From positions 186,001 through 250,000 of the forward strand of contig NZ_JAUOEM010000005.1 of NCBI RefSeq assembly GCF_030540875.1: 64,000 bases of DNA, read 5' to 3'. The notes under the pieces are model-generated. The model saw nothing but the letters and a program-made list of their open reading frames with translations, did no database searches and was not told the origin of the DNA. The stretch is from Flavivirga amylovorans. Its GTDB lineage: Bacteria; Bacteroidota; Bacteroidia; Flavobacteriales; Flavobacteriaceae. This document shows, one piece after another, positions 62,432 to 64,000 of this stretch; within the stretch, counting starts at the first letter, position 1, and each line of letters opens with the position of its first letter. Made by a program: the position numbers and the translations under genes.

Positions 62432-63520
62432 TTAATTTTTGTAAAGTGATACACTTCCGTATTCAGAATTTATATTAATTGTATTGCCAGAGGTTTTGCT
62501 TCCATAATAGCCTTCAAAGTATTTATCTGAAGATTTTATAATTTTCTTTGTATATTCTAATCCATCAGCATTTAAGGAACCGTATTCTAAATCAATATTA
62601 AAATTGAAGTTATAAGCTGGAGTGTACCCTATTTTTATACCAACATAGTCAGACTGTATGTGTATGTTTCCAGCATTTTCGGTCATCTTTTTTATCTTTA
62701 TAGAGCCATAATCGGCTTTAAGAGTTATATTTTTATATACATCACCAATAATGGTTGTTAGATAGTCACCATTTCCAGTAATACTGTTTACTTTATCTAT
62801 GGTAATATTCCCATAATCGCAATTGTAATTAACATCTTCTGCTATTTCAATTTTAGAGTTTGTGTAGTCTGCATTAATATTTAATTTATTTGTTTTGGAT
62901 ACAATAAAACCACTATAATCTGCGTTTATCTTCCCACTTTTTATATATTCAAAATAACAGTTTTTGGTATAGTCAAAATTGATACTATTGTTATCGGCCA
63001 TTAATTCTTTGGTCGTGATTTTACCATAGTCACAATTTATTTTTGCTTGACCTTCAAGTTTGTCTACATTAATACTACCGTAGTCGTTATTTAGGTCTAT
63101 ATTATTTGTAATTGGAATTTTAACAATGTAGTTGATTTTCATACTAACTTTATTATTCTTCTTCCAATTCCACCAAGAGTTTGATCTATTTTCTCCGAAC
63201 CTTGTTTTTGCAGAAATACTACTAGATGAAGCTTCAAAATTAACAGTTATATCGTCTAGTCTTTCTTGAACTTTTTCTTCATCATTACCAGTTGTAGTAA
63301 TGGTAATTTCAAAAACGACTCTATCTTCGTTCCATGTAATAATGTCTATATTTCCATAGCTATTACTTACGCTTAACATGGCATTCGATGTTACAGCGTA
63401 TTCTTTGTTAATTGTTTTCTTTTTTGTGTATTTGCCTTTAGCTTCTGTTGATAAGGCAGTTGCTAAAAATGGTAATATTAGAAATAATATTAATGTTTTA
63501 AATTGTAGTGCTCGTTTCAT
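62432..63520 (-). CDS. DUF4097-like beta-repeat exported protein
   Basis: A 362-residue protein with a signal peptide (about 1-27). From about residue 145 it has a series of short beta repeats of the form NxDYGxI (LNNDYGSINVDKL, INCDYGKITTKEL, YNCDYGNITIDKV, LKADYGSIKIKKM and INSEYGSVSLY), forming a likely beta-helix related to DUF4097. It has the same repeat-built architecture as the head-GIN protein beside it. Function is unknown; envelope stress sensing has been suggested for such families but is not shown here. Confidence 0.8.
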   Translation of the reverse strand: MKRALQFKTLILFLILPFLATALSTEAKGKYTKKKTINKEYAVTSNAMLSVSNSYGNIDIITWNEDRVVFEITITTTGNDEEKVQERLDDITVNFEASSSSISAKTRFGENRSNSWWNWKKNNKVSMKINYIVKIPITNNIDLNNDYGSINVDKLEGQAKINCDYGKITTKELMADNNSINFDYTKNCYFEYIKSGKINADYSGFIVSKTNKLNINADYTNSKIEIAEDVNYNCDYGNITIDKVNSITGNGDYLTTIIGDVYKNITLKADYGSIKIKKMTENAGNIHIQSDYVGIKIGYTPAYNFNFNIDLEYGSLNADGLEYTKKIIKSSDKYFEGYYGSKTSGNTININSEYGSVSLYKN

Positions 63521-63584
63521 GTGATTGATTTTAATTGTTTTTTAATTGACACATGTAATATCTTAATTAATGATTTTCGTATCA

Positions 63585-64000
63585 TTAAATATGGATATCA
63601 GACATTTCATGTGATTGATTTTTTAATTGTTTGATGTTTTCAATTTGCTCTAAAGCATTTTGTAATATGTCTATTCTATTTTGAAAGTTGGAAATCATGG
63701 CATAGATAACTCTACGGTCGTCACCACTTTCTGTTAAATCTATTTTTAAAGATTCATAATCTTCTTCCAATATTTTTATGCGTTGCATAGTGTCTTGAAT
63801 AAGGGCTTGAACTGCTGGGGAATTTTCATTTTTGATTTTGCTTAATTCTTCAGCTATAGTAGATGTGAAAAAATCTTCTGTTTCAGCCATTTTAGGTGAT
63901 ACATTAGCTAATTCTCTATAACTTGTATCCTGTTGAGACCCTATAAAAATGGTAATTAAAAGCATGATAGAAGCGGCTACACCAATTAAAGGTTTCCATA
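63585..64000 (-). CDS. Membrane protein, C-terminal part (possible anti-sigma-like)
   Basis: A partial gene running off the right edge with at least 138 codons. Beyond an internal ATG at 63965 the frame stays open, adding WKPLIGVAASI before MLLITIFIGSQ, which makes a membrane helix. The rest (about 110 residues) is helical and coiled-coil (LIQDTMQRIKILEEDYESLK, NFQNRIDILQNALEQIENIK). Flavobacterial operons of this type often start with a sigma factor and an anti-sigma-like membrane protein. That identity is inferred, because the N-terminus is not in the window. Confidence 0.6.
   Translation of the reverse strand, partial: WKPLIGVAASIMLLITIFIGSQQDTSYRELANVSPKMAETEDFFTSTIAEELSKIKNENSPAVQALIQDTMQRIKILEEDYESLKIDLTESGDDRRVIYAMISNFQNRIDILQNALEQIENIKQLKNQSHEMSDIHI

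Noticed and set aside
1-64000. tRNA, rRNA, CRISPR arrays, phage or complete transposase genes
   Set aside because: Looked for on both strands by motif and layout; none seen. A tRNAscan or IS search would settle it.

Overview
The window looks like chromosomal DNA of a marine-type member of the Flavobacteriaceae (Bacteroidota). The evidence is low GC content, several matches to the Bacteroidota promoter form TTG-N19-21-TAnnTTTG, type IX secretion (T9SS) C-terminal sorting domains, a TonB-dependent receptor with an N-terminal carboxypeptidase-like domain, and many families typical of flavobacteria (DUF4294, DUF6048/DUF6452, CCC-motif membrane protein, head-GIN domain proteins). The genus is not determined. 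I see no rRNA, tRNA, CRISPR array, phage or complete transposase gene. This is mostly core genome carrying small non-coding palindromic repeats.

Layout. 1-8.9 kb: end of an FAH-family gene, a methyltransferase, an MsbA-like ABC exporter, two DinB-family proteins, a Bcr/CflA drug exporter, an FKBP lipoprotein, a Crp/Fnr regulator, an NTF2-like protein, YceI, a one-domain DEAD-box-like protein and a GNAT. 9-12 kb: a secreted amidohydrolase and a TPR/transmembrane/LuxR-type regulator with a TTG start. 11.9-13.0 kb: a gene-free region with an orphan terminator and a nested inverted-repeat element. 13-20.5 kb: on the minus strand, a three-subunit acyl-CoA (probably propionyl-CoA) carboxylase operon, PrsW protease, Nudix hydrolase, class V aminotransferase and M42 peptidase. 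20.6-30 kb: DUF4294 and hemolysin III, a DUF1800-DUF1501-T9SS export cassette, GNAT, DUF4268 with ZIP transporter, and two methyltransferases.

30-40 kb: a sigma factor followed by a truncated NTF2-like remnant and an MGMT-like protein without the usual cysteine motif, then ThuA lipoprotein, DUF6048/DUF6452 with rlmD, an SRPBCC-ECF sigma-DUF6768 operon, and rocD with a potentially structured leader. 40-50 kb: small membrane proteins, a T9SS cargo protein, an Smr protein, a calcium-repeat lipoprotein, cysteine desulfurase, a TonB receptor and an M23 peptidase. 49.9-57.5 kb: a core block with a ZapB-like protein, zapA, 6S RNA, rny, xerD, aroQ, lpdA and a type II NADH dehydrogenase. 57.7-64 kb: DinB, msrB, M48 peptidase, UMF1 transporter, and a cell-envelope operon (membrane protein, DUF4097, head-GIN) that runs off the right edge.

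The most notable material lies between genes. One dispersed repeat is present in three copies, all between convergent genes. Two covarying 20-nt hairpins each begin exactly 3 nt after a stop codon. Three different MITE-like palindromic elements are also present. The DUF1800-DUF1501-T9SS cassette is the best candidate for a poorly understood protein system. It is preceded by two 12-bp direct repeats 53 bp apart.
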